Notes: generated by a model not told the origin, from the letters alone. DNA of 49,834 bases from an uncultured Eubacteriales bacterium (GCA_934526185.1 CAKTAA010000009.1:1-49834); one strand, 5' to 3'; counted from the first letter of the stretch, positions 15,259 to 23,213 are shown. Made by a program: numbers and translations.

Positions 15259-15747
15259 TTATTCCAAAACTTTAATGGTGTTATTGCTTGGATAAATGGT
15301 CATTCCAACATTCTTATAGAAAACATATTCGTCATATTCTTCTTTTTGAGATCTTGAAAAATCAAACGAAAAATTACCAAATGTTATTTCTACGGCATAA
15401 TATGTCTGATGATCAGAAATTGATGTTGTTAATGTTTGAAATATTGCACTGAAACGGGAAGGAGAATAGGTTTGAGTAGTTAAGGCGTAACCAATATCAG
15501 TTTTCACCCAAGGTGATTGACCTTTCGTCAACAACTCATTTTCTGGTTTTTTAACCGATAATTCATCTATGTACAAATCCTGCACATCTCGTGTAACTAC
15601 ACCTGTCTTTAGTAATTGTGCAATTTTCTTTTTTGATGAGGAATCGAAATCAATCGTAATTTCATTGACTGTTTCCTTTGTTGCCAACGCGCTGATGGAA
15701 CCCCTCAAAGCGTGCATGTCATTAAATCTTAATTGTGATACTTCCAT
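15259..15747 (-). CDS. Unknown partner of the HEPN/TOPRIM protein
   Basis: A 162-residue protein without a recognised family. It is mainly beta-strand in appearance, with many Thr, Ser and aromatic residues (HQTYYAVEITFGNFSFDF, then YDEYVFYKNVGMTIYP). It has no signal peptide or membrane segment. It begins 11 bases after the stop of the HEPN/TOPRIM gene, so the two are almost certainly one operon. Its role would be to bind, inhibit or direct that protein; this is inference from position only. Confidence 0.6.
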   Translation of the reverse strand: MEVSQLRFNDMHALRGSISALATKETVNEITIDFDSSSKKKIAQLLKTGVVTRDVQDLYIDELSVKKPENELLTKGQSPWVKTDIGYALTTQTYSPSRFSAIFQTLTTSISDHQTYYAVEITFGNFSFDFSRSQKEEYDEYVFYKNVGMTIYPSNNTIKVLE

Positions 15748-15758
15748 ATTAAACGCCT

Positions 15759-16985
15759 TTAATACTCAATCCATTGTTCTAATAGATAATCTACTAAAAA
15801 CGTTAGTTTACTTGTGTCATAACTACCGTCAGTTAAATTTGCTTTTTTTAATTCTCTAACATAGGAATCTTTATTAACTAAAGCACCTTGATATTTGCCA
15901 GACTGCTCAACATAATTAGTCCACCTTACTCGTGGGATTGTTTTAGAAAAATCCAAAAAGCATTCTATTGCAACTGCGGTTCCATTAATATTTCCTTGTT
16001 CTGTCCCGAGCGGACCAATAGTTTCAACGGATATAAAATCCTCATGGTCGGGTAATTTGGCTATAAGCATATTATCCAATTGTGGCATATTTTTCAATTT
16101 ATTATATTTTTCAAGACCAGCAACGTCATTATCAAAAACGACAATCACTTTATTGTTAATACCAATTTTCATCAATCCGCAACAGAAATTATATAAGCTA
16201 CCTGTTCCAGTGAACGGATAGTTATCGTGCATATCAATAAATTGAAAAAAATCAGAAATATCAGGATACAATGACTCAATAGTTTTTTGTAATATCAATG
16301 TGTCCGAAGAACCCTCAGTAACAATCATTATTTTTTCTGTGCGAGATAATGGCTTCGAAATTTCTTCCTTGGATACCCATCCCCCTTCAATTACATCTGC
16401 GTAACTCCAGTATACATCAAGACTTTCACAAGAAGGGTTTTCTGCTAAAAGTCTTAAAATGATATATGGATCAAAGTTTTCAAAAAATATTTCTAACGCA
16501 TGTCTAACTTCTCGTTTATCAGCAGAGCAAGACTGCAGTAATCTATTATAGATTTCTTTTTCCGGCAAAATACATCTTTGAACAAACTCACCCAAATCAT
16601 ATCCGTTTTCATCGTAATTGACCGCAAAACCTGGTGTGTCAATTTGGCTGATGTCGAGTTCTCGCAACATTTTAGAAAATGCATTAAATGATAAGTCTAA
16701 ATTGTACCCGTATTCTGAGCATTCATATAAAGCATTGTTATAAAGTTTTTCAACTTTTTTTAAAGAGTATCCCAATAAATCTAATCTCCGCTTAATCAAA
16801 GATAGTTTTCTGGAAAAGCCCTCATGGTATTCGGTTATTATTTCGTCTTCTTCCAAGCCTGCATAATAATATGGTATATCTTTTATATCATTATCTGTGA
16901 ACAAAGCAGAGTGATCTCTAAACATATTATTTTTGCCCCAATCAATTTCCATCTTGCCAACACCCAGCGAGATCATTGAACCCAT
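15759..16985 (-). CDS. HEPN/TOPRIM-type protein, putative defence nuclease
   Basis: A 408-residue protein. Residues 1-90 match what I recall as the HEPN/Toprim-associated N-terminal domain (MGSMISLGVGKMEIDWGKNN, then SRKLSLIKRRLDLLGYSL). Residues ~145-175 contain REVRHALEIFF, an Arg-x3-His element that may be the HEPN-like RNase site, though spacing is short of the usual Rx4-6H. Residues ~215-330 form a TOPRIM domain: the first acidic residue lies in IMIVTEGSSDTLIL and the DxD in VIVVFDNDVAG. TOPRIM domains of OLD/RNase M5 type cut nucleic acids using Mg2+. Related proteins were predicted to act in anti-phage conflict. GGAAGGAG precedes the ATG. It lies between an integrase module and tRNA-Ser, a typical defence-cargo position. 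Confidence 0.72.
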   Translation of the reverse strand: MGSMISLGVGKMEIDWGKNNMFRDHSALFTDNDIKDIPYYYAGLEEDEIITEYHEGFSRKLSLIKRRLDLLGYSLKKVEKLYNNALYECSEYGYNLDLSFNAFSKMLRELDISQIDTPGFAVNYDENGYDLGEFVQRCILPEKEIYNRLLQSCSADKREVRHALEIFFENFDPYIILRLLAENPSCESLDVYWSYADVIEGGWVSKEEISKPLSRTEKIMIVTEGSSDTLILQKTIESLYPDISDFFQFIDMHDNYPFTGTGSLYNFCCGLMKIGINNKVIVVFDNDVAGLEKYNKLKNMPQLDNMLIAKLPDHEDFISVETIGPLGTEQGNINGTAVAIECFLDFSKTIPRVRWTNYVEQSGKYQGALVNKDSYVRELKKANLTDGSYDTSKLTFLVDYLLEQWIEY

Positions 16986-17050
16986 AAAATCACTCCTTCC
17001 GTAAAGTTATCAATTTAATTATACAAAAAATAAATGTAAAACGCAACCTA

Positions 17051-17089
17051 TAAAGAAACGCCTTGGAATTATTCAGTTCCAAGGCGTTT
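17051..17089 (-). terminator. Terminator of tRNA-Ser
   Basis: AAACGCCTTGGAA and TTCCAAGGCGTTT form a perfect 13-bp stem with an eight-base loop directly after the tRNA CCA end. On the minus strand it continues CTTTATAGG. The stem itself ends in T residues. Confidence 0.75.
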
Positions 17090-17178
17090 TGGCGGAGACG
17101 GCGAGATTCGAACTCGCGGGGGATTGCTCCCTAACTGATTTCGAGTCAGCCCCGTTATGACCACTTCGATACGTCTCC
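17090..17178 (-). tRNA. tRNA-Ser(CGA)
   Basis: An 89-base class II tRNA on the minus strand. The acceptor stem GGAGACG pairs with CGTCTCC and encoded CCA follows the discriminator G. The anticodon arm CTGA-CTCGAAA-TCAG gives anticodon CGA (Ser, codon UCG). A long variable arm with GGGAGCAATCCC and a T arm GCGAGTTCGAATCTCGC complete the fold. Confidence 0.93.
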
Positions 17179-17330
17179 GTATATGTTAAACTCCCGAAGG
17201 AGTATTAACGCAAATATTCAGTTGTATTAGAATTCCCGTTAGAACTCTGTGTGATGCGGGGATAGGCAGATGCCCGAAAACCGCACGGTTAAAGGCTTTT
17301 CGGAAGATTGACTTCCGTTTGGCGAAGAAG

Positions 17331-17370
17331 ATTTCGAGTGCTGCACCTTCGACCACTCGGACAACTCTCC
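17331..17370 (-). pseudogene. 5' half of a different tRNA-Ser(CGA)
   Basis: On the minus strand it begins GGAGAGTTGTCCGAGTGGTC and continues through the D arm to GCAGCACTCGAAAT, then abruptly stops resembling a tRNA. The acceptor arm GGAGAGT has no ACTCTCC partner nearby. The break falls just after the anticodon loop (CTCGAAAT). It is not a variant of the intact gene, because the acceptor and D arms differ. Confidence 0.75.
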
Positions 17371-17510
17371 ATATATCAATCCGAAAATCGTTCCCAAAAT
17401 CTTTTGGAAAGAACTGACGGAAAGAACAACAAAATATTCGGTTTTTCGAACTGCGGAACCCCGCATAAATACTGGATTTCTTGCAGACAAAACTTACACT
17501 GCTTCAAAAA

Positions 17511-17554
17511 ATTTCGAGTCAGCCCCGTTATGCCGCTTTGATGGATGCATCACC
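17511..17554 (-). pseudogene. Second 5' half of a tRNA-Ser(CGA)-like gene
   Basis: The minus strand runs from GGTGATG through CATAACGGGGCTGACTCG and AAAT. The part from CATAACG to CTCGAAAT is identical over 22 bases to the intact tRNA. The upstream flank CCGTATATGTTAA (plus strand) is also shared with the flank of the intact gene. It ends at the same anticodon-loop position as the relic at 17331-17370. Confidence 0.72.
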
Positions 17555-18038
17555 GTATATGTTAACTCACTTTTGTGGATTTAACGCGTAATAATTAACT
17601 TTTCTGTATGTACATTGCCAGCTCTAAATCTTCCGGATTTTTTAAAGCTGTTTAGAAACTGATAATATCCCCCAAAATGAAAAAGAATTATCAAGCCGTC
17701 GGCTACATTCTTACAAGTGCTCTTAGAAAAGGGGCTCTGTTATTTACGGACTTTGTATATCTTACATAGAACAGCAATTTATAACCGCTGTATAAACTTT
17801 ATGTATATGTTTTCATTAGAATAACGAACCTATAATTTTTTTTATTATATCATATCACGCGTAATATTGCAAGTCTTTTCAAAAAAATGGAACAAGAAAA
17901 AATAAAATTTCCGAACTTGCTTCGCCTGAATATTCCTATGGCATAAATAAAAACCGCTAAAGTAATTAGCCACGTGCTAATAAGGCAGTATTTTGAGAAT
18001 ATGGTGTAACCTCAGTAAAATGAAGTTACACCTTTTCT
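17555..18038. other. Non-coding, AT-rich spacer
   Basis: No reading frame here is convincing. Short, scattered inverted repeats occur and a few TATAAT-like words, but none with a good -35 or a gene behind it. It separates the tRNA-Ser relics from the serine-recombinase relic and is probably a scar of past insertions. Confidence 0.5.
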
Positions 18039-18582
18039 TTAAATATTTGCAGGCATTGGATTGCTTGTTTTTCTGTTGATAGAATAAAAATAGGCAGTAG
18101 GAGTTAATATTTTTTCTCTTTCGAGTTGCTTGGCAAACTGCATAGGACCTTTACCCGCAAGACAAAGATTAAAAATCTTTTTAACGATTTCAGCCACAGG
18201 CTCGTCAATATACCAGTGTTCTTTATCACCCTCAATCTTCTTATAGCCATACGGAACTGTTGCAGATACTCTCTTACCATTTGATGCTTTCATCTGATTA
18301 ACCGCACGGATTTTCTTGGAGGTTTGAGGGCATACCATTCATGAAAGATAAAAGATATTGGAAAAGTGCATCATCTCGGTACTGCTGTCTTTCGCTGTAT
18401 CTACATTTTCCTGTATAGCAATAAAGCGGACACCTAAAGTCGGATATTTAATTTCAAGATATTCGCCTACCTGCAAATAGTTTCTGCCAAAGCGAGATAA
18501 GTCTTTAACGATAACCGCTTCCACTTGACCATTCTCAATCATCGCTTGCATTCGTTGAAAGTCAGGTCGCTCAAAAGATGAA
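18039..18582 (-). pseudogene. Serine recombinase relic (TnpX/TndX-like)
   Basis: Two frames together match the middle of a large serine recombinase. From 18582 the minus strand reads FERPDFQRMQAMIENGQ and VKDLSRFGRNYLQVGEYLE, the resolvase catalytic-domain part, up to TEMMHFSNIF near 18355. After a frameshift, SKKIRAVNQMKASNGKRV and VPYGYKKIEGDKEHWYIDEP belong to the recombinase domain. The N-terminal ~60 residues with the catalytic Ser and the entire C-terminal zinc and coiled-coil region are missing. It cannot make an active enzyme. It marks a second integrative element, of the Tn4451/Tn5397 recombinase type, that once lay here. Confidence 0.82.
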
Positions 18583-18687
18583 GTTAGATAGCGTTACTTT
18601 TAAAAACCGCATAACACACAAAAATTAAAAAATATTGTTTCGACGGTAGCAAGCGGATTTGTACGAAAACTAAATAATCACTCAAGC

Positions 18688-18738
18688 GGCGTTTCCGAGT
18701 TTCAGCAGAAATACGGGAACGCCGTTTTTCGCTCTTGA
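18688..18738 (+). terminator. Terminator-like hairpin with TTTTTCGCTCTT motif
   Basis: GGCGTTTCC pairs with GGGAACGCC (one mismatch, 18-base loop) and is followed by GTTTTTCGCTCTT. No plus-strand gene ends here. The tail shares CGCCG and TTTTCGCTCTT with sites at 9601-9622 and 23384-23399. Confidence 0.55.
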
Positions 18739-18884
18739 ATTATGCTATATAAAGCGTCGTATGGGCGTTATAGACGCTCTGTAAAGCGCGTTTGATACTC
18801 GATTGAGGATTTGCCTATTTCCCCCGTAAAATCAGAGTTCTACTGCGTAACATTTCCAAGCCGCTTTTTCTTTAATCACCTATA

Positions 18885-18912
18885 TTGGATTTTCCAACGT
18901 AGGAAAATCCAA
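18885..18912. repeat. Perfect 11-bp inverted repeat
   Basis: TTGGATTTTCC and GGAAAATCCAA flank AACGTA. It lies in the 556-base non-coding stretch 18,583-19,139, where no gene is evident. It has no T-run, so an operator or an end sequence is as likely as a terminator. Confidence 0.5.
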
Positions 18913-19139
18913 CGGAAATAATTATAGATATAATAAATAAAGATTTAACTATTACGGGTATAATATCTTTTCCATTCCTTTCCGTTCCATATAAAATGAG
19001 CTTGTCGAAAGAAACGGAGCAAGCATATGCTTGCTACATTTCTTTTGTCCCTATTCTATACACCACCGAAAACGGATTTTTGCCAAGCCAAAATAACGAA
19101 AACGTGGAAAACTTCAAAAGCCTACCACGTTTTTCATTG

Positions 19140-19463
19140 TTACTTATTCGATTGTATTTTCACTTTGTATTGTTCGCCCCATTCCCACATAGCGTCAAGT
19201 ATAGGTTTTAGGCTATATCCCGTTTCCGTCAATGTATATTCAACTCTTGGGGGAACCTCGGCATAAACTTTACGATCTACAAGTCCTTTATCTTCCATAT
19301 CTCGCAGTTGAGCTGTTAAAACTTTTTGCGTAACGTGTCCGATTGATTTTTTGAGTTCTCCAAATCTCTTTGTTCCTCCCATTAAATCTCTTAAAATCAA
19401 AACTTTCCATTTATCACCGATCAACATTAAAGTGATTTCAACGGGGCAAGCTGGCAATTCCAT
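19140..19463 (-). CDS. HxlR-family transcriptional regulator
   Basis: A 107-residue winged-helix protein. It has the HxlR signature: N-terminal CPVEITLMLIGDKWKVLILR with the sensing-type Cys, then GTKRFGELKKSIGHVTQKVL for the recognition helix, and a wing VPPRVEYTLTETGYSL. The ATG at 19463 is chosen because GGAGG lies eight bases upstream; the ATG at 19478 would include that site. It is divergent from the flavin-binding protein gene, which it probably controls. HxlR proteins often respond to aldehydes, quinones or redox stress. Confidence 0.88.
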   Translation of the reverse strand: MELPACPVEITLMLIGDKWKVLILRDLMGGTKRFGELKKSIGHVTQKVLTAQLRDMEDKGLVDRKVYAEVPPRVEYTLTETGYSLKPILDAMWEWGEQYKVKIQSNK

Positions 19464-19518
19464 TAGTAAATCCTCCATTGGTTTCTTTTTTATAACTACG
19501 GCATAATAAAGTGCTTAC

Positions 19519-19547
19519 TTTACAAAAAAGCTGTTTTATATTATTAT
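19519..19547 (+). promoter_or_regulatory. Promoter of the PNPOx-like gene
   Basis: TTTACA and TATTAT, each one base from consensus, are 17 bases apart in the 136-base divergent region. The start codon is 53 bases downstream. An HxlR binding site probably overlaps it but no clear palindrome was identified. Confidence 0.65.
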
Positions 19548-19599
19548 ATACTTGCAGGCGCAAAATGTCAAGCCCTGAATTTTTATGGAGGTGTTCACT

Positions 19600-19995
19600 A
19601 TGAACAGAGTAATTGAATTTCTGCAAGCAAATCCCGTTCAGTATCTTGCTACGGTGGGACGCGACGGAAAGGCAAAGTGCCGCCCGTTTATGTTCTGCTT
19701 TGAAAAGGACGGCAAGCTGTGGTTTTGCACCAACAATCAGAAAGACGTTTACAAGGATATGCAGAAAAATCCCGAAGTTGAAATCTCGGTATCTTCTCCC
19801 ACATACACTTGGATTCGTCTTAACGGCAAGGTTGTATTTGAGAACAATATGGCTGTAAAAGAGGGCTGTATGAACAATCCTATTGTCAAATGTCAGTATC
19901 AGACCGCAGACAATCCCATTTTTGAGGTGTTCTATCTCGAAAATCCTCATGGAATTATCGCAGACTTTTCGGGCAATCCACCTTACGAGTTCTAA
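19600..19995 (+). CDS. Pyridoxamine 5'-phosphate oxidase-like flavin protein
   Basis: A 132-residue split-barrel protein of the PNPOx-like family (VIEFLQANPVQYLATVGRDG, then KCRPFMFCFEKDGKLWFCTN and VSSPTYTWIRLNGKVVFE). Such proteins bind FMN or related cofactors and reduce varied substrates. GGAGGTG lies six bases before the ATG at 19600. Divergent arrangement with an HxlR regulator suggests redox- or toxin-responsive expression. The exact substrate is unknown. Confidence 0.85.
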   Translation: MNRVIEFLQANPVQYLATVGRDGKAKCRPFMFCFEKDGKLWFCTNNQKDVYKDMQKNPEVEISVSSPTYTWIRLNGKVVFENNMAVKEGCMNNPIVKCQYQTADNPIFEVFYLENPHGIIADFSGNPPYEF

Positions 19996-20070
19996 TCTCT
20001 TTAAGCACAGCCGCGCCCCAAAAGTCGACGACTGTGCTTTTATGATTTTATTGCTTTATTGGTGGTTAGT

Positions 20071-20850
20071 ATGACGCAAGACGAAAGACGAATAACGCTA
20101 ATCAAATATATACTTGACGAACAACCGCGATACCGAAAAATATATGTTCCCAATAACGAATCCGAACAAAAAAAGTTGCTTCGCTCTCTTATGAATATTT
20201 GTCAACCCCAATATATCAGCGCAGATTTTCTCAAAATCCAAGATGAATATTTGCAAACCGTCTCGGCAGAAAAAGGTATTACCGATATTGCAGACTTGAA
20301 AGAAATAGAACGCAATATCTATCTTTGGAAAAGCGATATTACAACTCTCAAATGTACTGCAATAGTCAATGCCGTCAACAGCGGAATGATGGGGTGTTAT
20401 TGTCCTTGTCACGGGTGCATTGATAACGCTATTCATACATTTGCAGGTGTTCAACTTCGTTTAGAATGTGCAGAGGTTATGAATAAGCAAGGGTACAACG
20501 AGCCTACGGGAAAAGCAAAAATAACAAAAGCAGATAATCTTTCGTGTAAATACATTCTTCATACCGTCGGTCCGATTATTCACGGTACCGTTACGAAAAA
20601 AGATGAACGGCTGCTTGCGTCTTGTTATCTATCTTGTCTTGAACTTGCAGAACAAAACAGGATTGATAGTATTGCTTTTTGTTGCATTTCTACGGGTGAA
20701 TTTCATTTTCCAAATGAGCGAGCCGCAGAAATCGCAATACAAACCGTGAGATAATATAAAGAAAAGACGAAAAGGGAAATAAATGTGTTATTTAATGTTT
20801 TCAAGGATATGGACTACGAAATCTACAAAAGATTACTCCGCGCAGATTGA
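20071..20850 (+). pseudogene. Macrodomain ADP-ribosyl hydrolase interrupted by an in-frame TAA
   Basis: The frame encodes a zinc-containing macrodomain of the SirTM-linked type. The N-terminal region includes LMNICQPQYISADFLKIQDE, then IVNAVNSGMMGCYCPCHGCI with the Cys/His zinc ligands, GVQLRLEC, and ILHTVGPIIHG. These enzymes remove ADP-ribose from proteins. TAA at 20752-20754 follows AIQTVR. The same frame continues YKEKTKREINVLFNVFKDMD and ends at TGA 20848-20850, giving the full family length of ~260. Thus only the last ~30 residues are lost. ATG at 20071 follows GGTGG. It forms a decayed operon with the sirtuin downstream. Confidence 0.82.
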
Positions 20851-20855
20851 AAGAT

Positions 20856-21670
20856 TAAAAAAATAGATACCGCCGACACGATCTTAATTGGGGCGGTGTC
20901 AGGTCTTCAACTTCATCGGAACTTACTTATAGCGGCAAGCGATTTTGCAGGATTTCAATGATTTTCACGAAAAATACGGTATCAATGATATATATTCGGG
21001 CGACTTTTATCCGTATAACACACTTGAAGAATATTGGGCGTGGTGGAGCAGGCACATATATTATAATCGCTATGATATAACACCAGGAAAGCCATATTTA
21101 GATTTGTTGTCTTTGGTCAAAGATAAGAATTATTTTGTGCTGACTACTAACGTAGATCATCAATTTCAGCTTGCGGGCTTTGATAAGAAGCGGCTGTTTT
21201 ATACACAAGGAGATTACGGCTTGTGGCAATGTAGCAAGCCGTGTCATCAGCAGACATACGACAATCAAGAAACAGTCCAAAAAATGATCGTATCACAAAA
21301 TGATATGAAAATTCCCACAGAGTTCATTCCGTACTATCCTAAATGCGGACGACCTATGACAATGAATTTGCGTTGTGATGATACGTTTGTTCAAGACGAG
21401 GGGTGGTATATAGCCGCACATCAGTATGAAGATTTTATACGCAGACACAAGGATTTGCATATACTCTTTTTTGAATTGGGCGTAGGCGCAAACACCCCTG
21501 TTATTAAAAAATATCCATTTTAGAAAATAACATTGCAAAATCCGAAAGCAGTATATACGTGTGTAAATTTGAATGAAGCAATCTGTCCGAAAGACATTTA
21601 TAGTCAATCTATCTGTATAGAAAATGATATTAGAGAGTTTTTAGGTGATCTTTCCGAAGTCGGAGAATAA
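20856..21670 (+). pseudogene. SirTM-type sirtuin, frameshifted and with an in-frame TAG
   Basis: The middle (20945-21520) reads as a macrodomain-linked sirtuin, with YSGDFYPYNTLEEYWAWWSR, VLTTNVDHQFQLAGF and zinc cysteines in YYPKCGRPMTMNLRC. SirTM enzymes ADP-ribosylate lipoylated GcvH-L; the partner macrodomain reverses this. Upstream, the expected NAD-binding GAGSGLSTSSGLTYSG is recognisable only when several one-base deletions are allowed (20,890-20,945). At the 3' end TAG at 21521-21523 is followed in frame by KITLQNPKAVYTCVNLNEAI and ends at TAA 21668-21670. TGG-to-TAG is likely. No GcvH-L or LplA2 gene is present nearby. The gene is non-functional. Confidence 0.82.
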
Positions 21671-21674
21671 ACAA

Positions 21675-21875
21675 ATGAATACAACGGAATGGGTAATATG
21701 CCCCGCATGCAAGAACAAAACACGATTAAAAATTCGTGAAGATACAGAACTTAAAAACTTTCCCTTGTATTGTCCTAAATGCAAACAAGAAACACTAGTC
21801 AATATAAAAGAACTGAAAATGCCAGTTATTAAAGATTCAGACGTAAAGACACAGAGCCGACAAACTTGTGAATAA
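21675..21875 (+). CDS. Cysteine-rich KTR-family protein
   Basis: A 66-residue protein of the Cys-rich KTR family common in Tn916-like and other Clostridia elements. It has CPACKNKTRLKIREDTELKN followed by FPLYCPKCKQETLVNI, two CxxC pairs that probably bind zinc. GGAG lies nine bases before the ATG at 21675 and just inside the end of the sirtuin relic. The stop codon is within the left arm of the terminator region. Function unknown. Confidence 0.85.
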   Translation: MNTTEWVICPACKNKTRLKIREDTELKNFPLYCPKCKQETLVNIKELKMPVIKDSDVKTQSRQTCE

Positions 21876-21900
21876 TCACGGTTTGTCGGCTCTGTTTTTA
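21851..21900 (+). terminator. Strong terminator after the KTR gene
   Basis: ACAGAGCCGACAAAC and GTTTGTCGGCTCTGT form a perfect 15-bp stem followed by TTTTTATA. The left arm lies inside the last codons of the KTR gene. Confidence 0.88.
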
Positions 21901-21966
21901 TATAGATAAGCCGCCGTTTGCGACGACTTATTAACCGAGCACGGCGGTATCTAATGGAGGTACGCC

Positions 21967-22050
21967 GTGTTATTTTTATACTTTGTTCACCCGCCTAATG
22001 TTCTACGGTCAAAAAAGCTATCACCCGCCGTCGGGATATTACGGCTATGA
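21967..22050 (+). CDS. Possible leader peptide of the Tn916-like regulatory end
   Basis: A 27-codon frame begins with GTG six bases after GGAGG (ATGGAGGTACGCC) and encodes LFLYFVHPPNVLRSKK. An overlapping second frame reads MFYGQKSYHPPSGYYGYE. The 376-base gap 21,876-22,251 is otherwise non-coding, with small palindromes (for example TTTCGC-GGTT-GCGAAA at 22223-22238, just before the next ribosome binding site). Tn916 uses translated leaders for regulation, so one of these could be real, but evidence is weak. Confidence 0.3.
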   Translation: MLFLYFVHPPNVLRSKKLSPAVGILRL

Positions 22051-22251
22051 GTAGAACTGTGTGTTCTTATATCTGAATTATATATTTCTCCTTGCGCTCG
22101 TTCGCGTCTTACAAACGGGCGCATTTGCGTTTTTATATAGATTTTTCAAGAAATTTTCACGCCGTATTTGGCATTTTCAAATGTTCGGTGGTGAGGGTTT
22201 ACGAAAGGGGAAATTACCCACTTTCGCGGTTGCGAAAGGAGGTGAAAACCT

Positions 22252-22689
22252 ATGAGTGAGCCTGAGCGTACCGAGTGGCAAATCCGTTGTGCCTTTAACG
22301 GCTTCTGTAAGCGCGTTTTGAAGTACGAGGCGATCAATCACTACCGCGATACAAAACGCAGACCGAAACACGAGGTCAGCTTTTCCGACCTTGCGCCGCA
22401 CGAGGAAAAACAGCCATGCACCGTTGACCGCTATTTTGAGGACGAGGAGGACGGCTATTGCATTAAGGGATTAAAAATCACGTCTAAAATGCTTGCCGAA
22501 GCTCTCCGCACTCTGCCGAAAGAAAAAAGGCAGGTTGTGTTGATGTATTACTTCCTTGACAAGAACGACGTAGAGATTGCGGAGGAACTGAACATTCCGC
22601 GCAGTACGGTGCAATACCGACGGACAAGCTCTTTTGCGCAGTTAAAGAAATACTTGGAGGAAAACGCGAATGAATGGGACGAATACTAA
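22252..22689 (+). CDS. Tn916 Orf7-like sigma factor
   Basis: A 145-residue sigma-70-like protein of the Tn916 Orf7 type. The N-terminal part matches region 2 loosely (FCKRVLKYEAINHYRDTKRR). The C-terminal part is a clear region 4 HTH (EALRTLPKEKRQVVLMYYFL, then DVEIAEELNIPRSTVQYRRT). GAAAGGAGGTG lies just upstream of the ATG at 22252. In Tn916 the Orf7/Orf8 pair controls transcription towards transfer genes. It is followed directly by the Orf8-like gene. Confidence 0.85.
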   Translation: MSEPERTEWQIRCAFNGFCKRVLKYEAINHYRDTKRRPKHEVSFSDLAPHEEKQPCTVDRYFEDEEDGYCIKGLKITSKMLAEALRTLPKEKRQVVLMYYFLDKNDVEIAEELNIPRSTVQYRRTSSFAQLKKYLEENANEWDEY

Positions 22690-22691
22690 CG

Positions 22692-22913
22692 ATGAACGCG
22701 GCTTATTGCCGTATCCCGTTTATCATAGCCGCAACGAAAGGCGACGCCGACGCGATGAAAATCGTTATGCGACATTACGCAAGCTACATAAATTATCTAT
22801 CGGTGCAGAAGCTCCGCGACGAAAACGGAAACGTCTATTGGGGCGTCAATGAAGATCTCCGCGACCGTCTGCAATCGAAGCTGATGCGCGCCGTTCTTTC
22901 GTTCAAGATTTAA
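22692..22913 (+). CDS. Tn916 Orf8-like helix-turn-helix protein
   Basis: A 73-residue HTH_16-type protein (CRIPFIIAATKGDADAMKIV, then WGVNEDLRDRLQSKLMRAVL). It follows the sigma factor stop by two bases. The ATG at 22692 matches the family's usual start; an ATG at 22674 would add six residues. Together with the Orf7-like factor it is the regulatory end of a Tn916-related element, but the xis and int genes expected next are missing. Confidence 0.82.
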   Translation: MNAAYCRIPFIIAATKGDADAMKIVMRHYASYINYLSVQKLRDENGNVYWGVNEDLRDRLQSKLMRAVLSFKI

Positions 22914-22974
22914 GTCAACGCGCTGTGTTCCCCTTTCCACTGCGCAATCACCCGCAGTATGAAAGGAGTGGTTC

Positions 22975-23060
22975 ATTGGACGATAAGCAAAAGACCGTTA
23001 CCAAAACAGAATACAAGATAGGAAAAACAAAATATATCGTGTCCCACGAAGTTCCAAAAG
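22975..23060 (+). pseudogene. 5' fragment of a TnpW-like gene
   Basis: TTG at 22975 follows AAAGGAGTGGTTCA. The translated start TVTKTEYKIGKTKYIVSHEV is like transposon-encoded TnpW proteins. After about 27 codons the resemblance ends and the frame runs on into sequence that is coding-like only on the other strand. The join is at about 23,050-23,065. Confidence 0.6.
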
Positions 23061-23123
23061 CTCTTTGCCCAAATTCTTTTTCGCTTTCTGAATTGCTTTG
23101 CTTTCAGCTATATCTTTTTTCAA
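23061..23123 (-). pseudogene. 5' fragment of an unknown minus-strand gene
   Basis: On the minus strand AGAGGAGGTGTGCCAAT precedes a TTG at 23123 and the frame reads KKDIAESKAIQKAKKNLGKE, a plausible lysine-rich protein start. It ends at the join with the TnpW fragment. The two beheaded genes face each other across a deletion scar. Confidence 0.5.
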
Positions 23124-23213
23124 ATTGGCACACCTCCTCTCATTTTTTGTTATGTGTTAAGTAACGCTTTATAACATGACTTCCTTGATTTGTCGATAGA
23201 AAACCATTATTTT

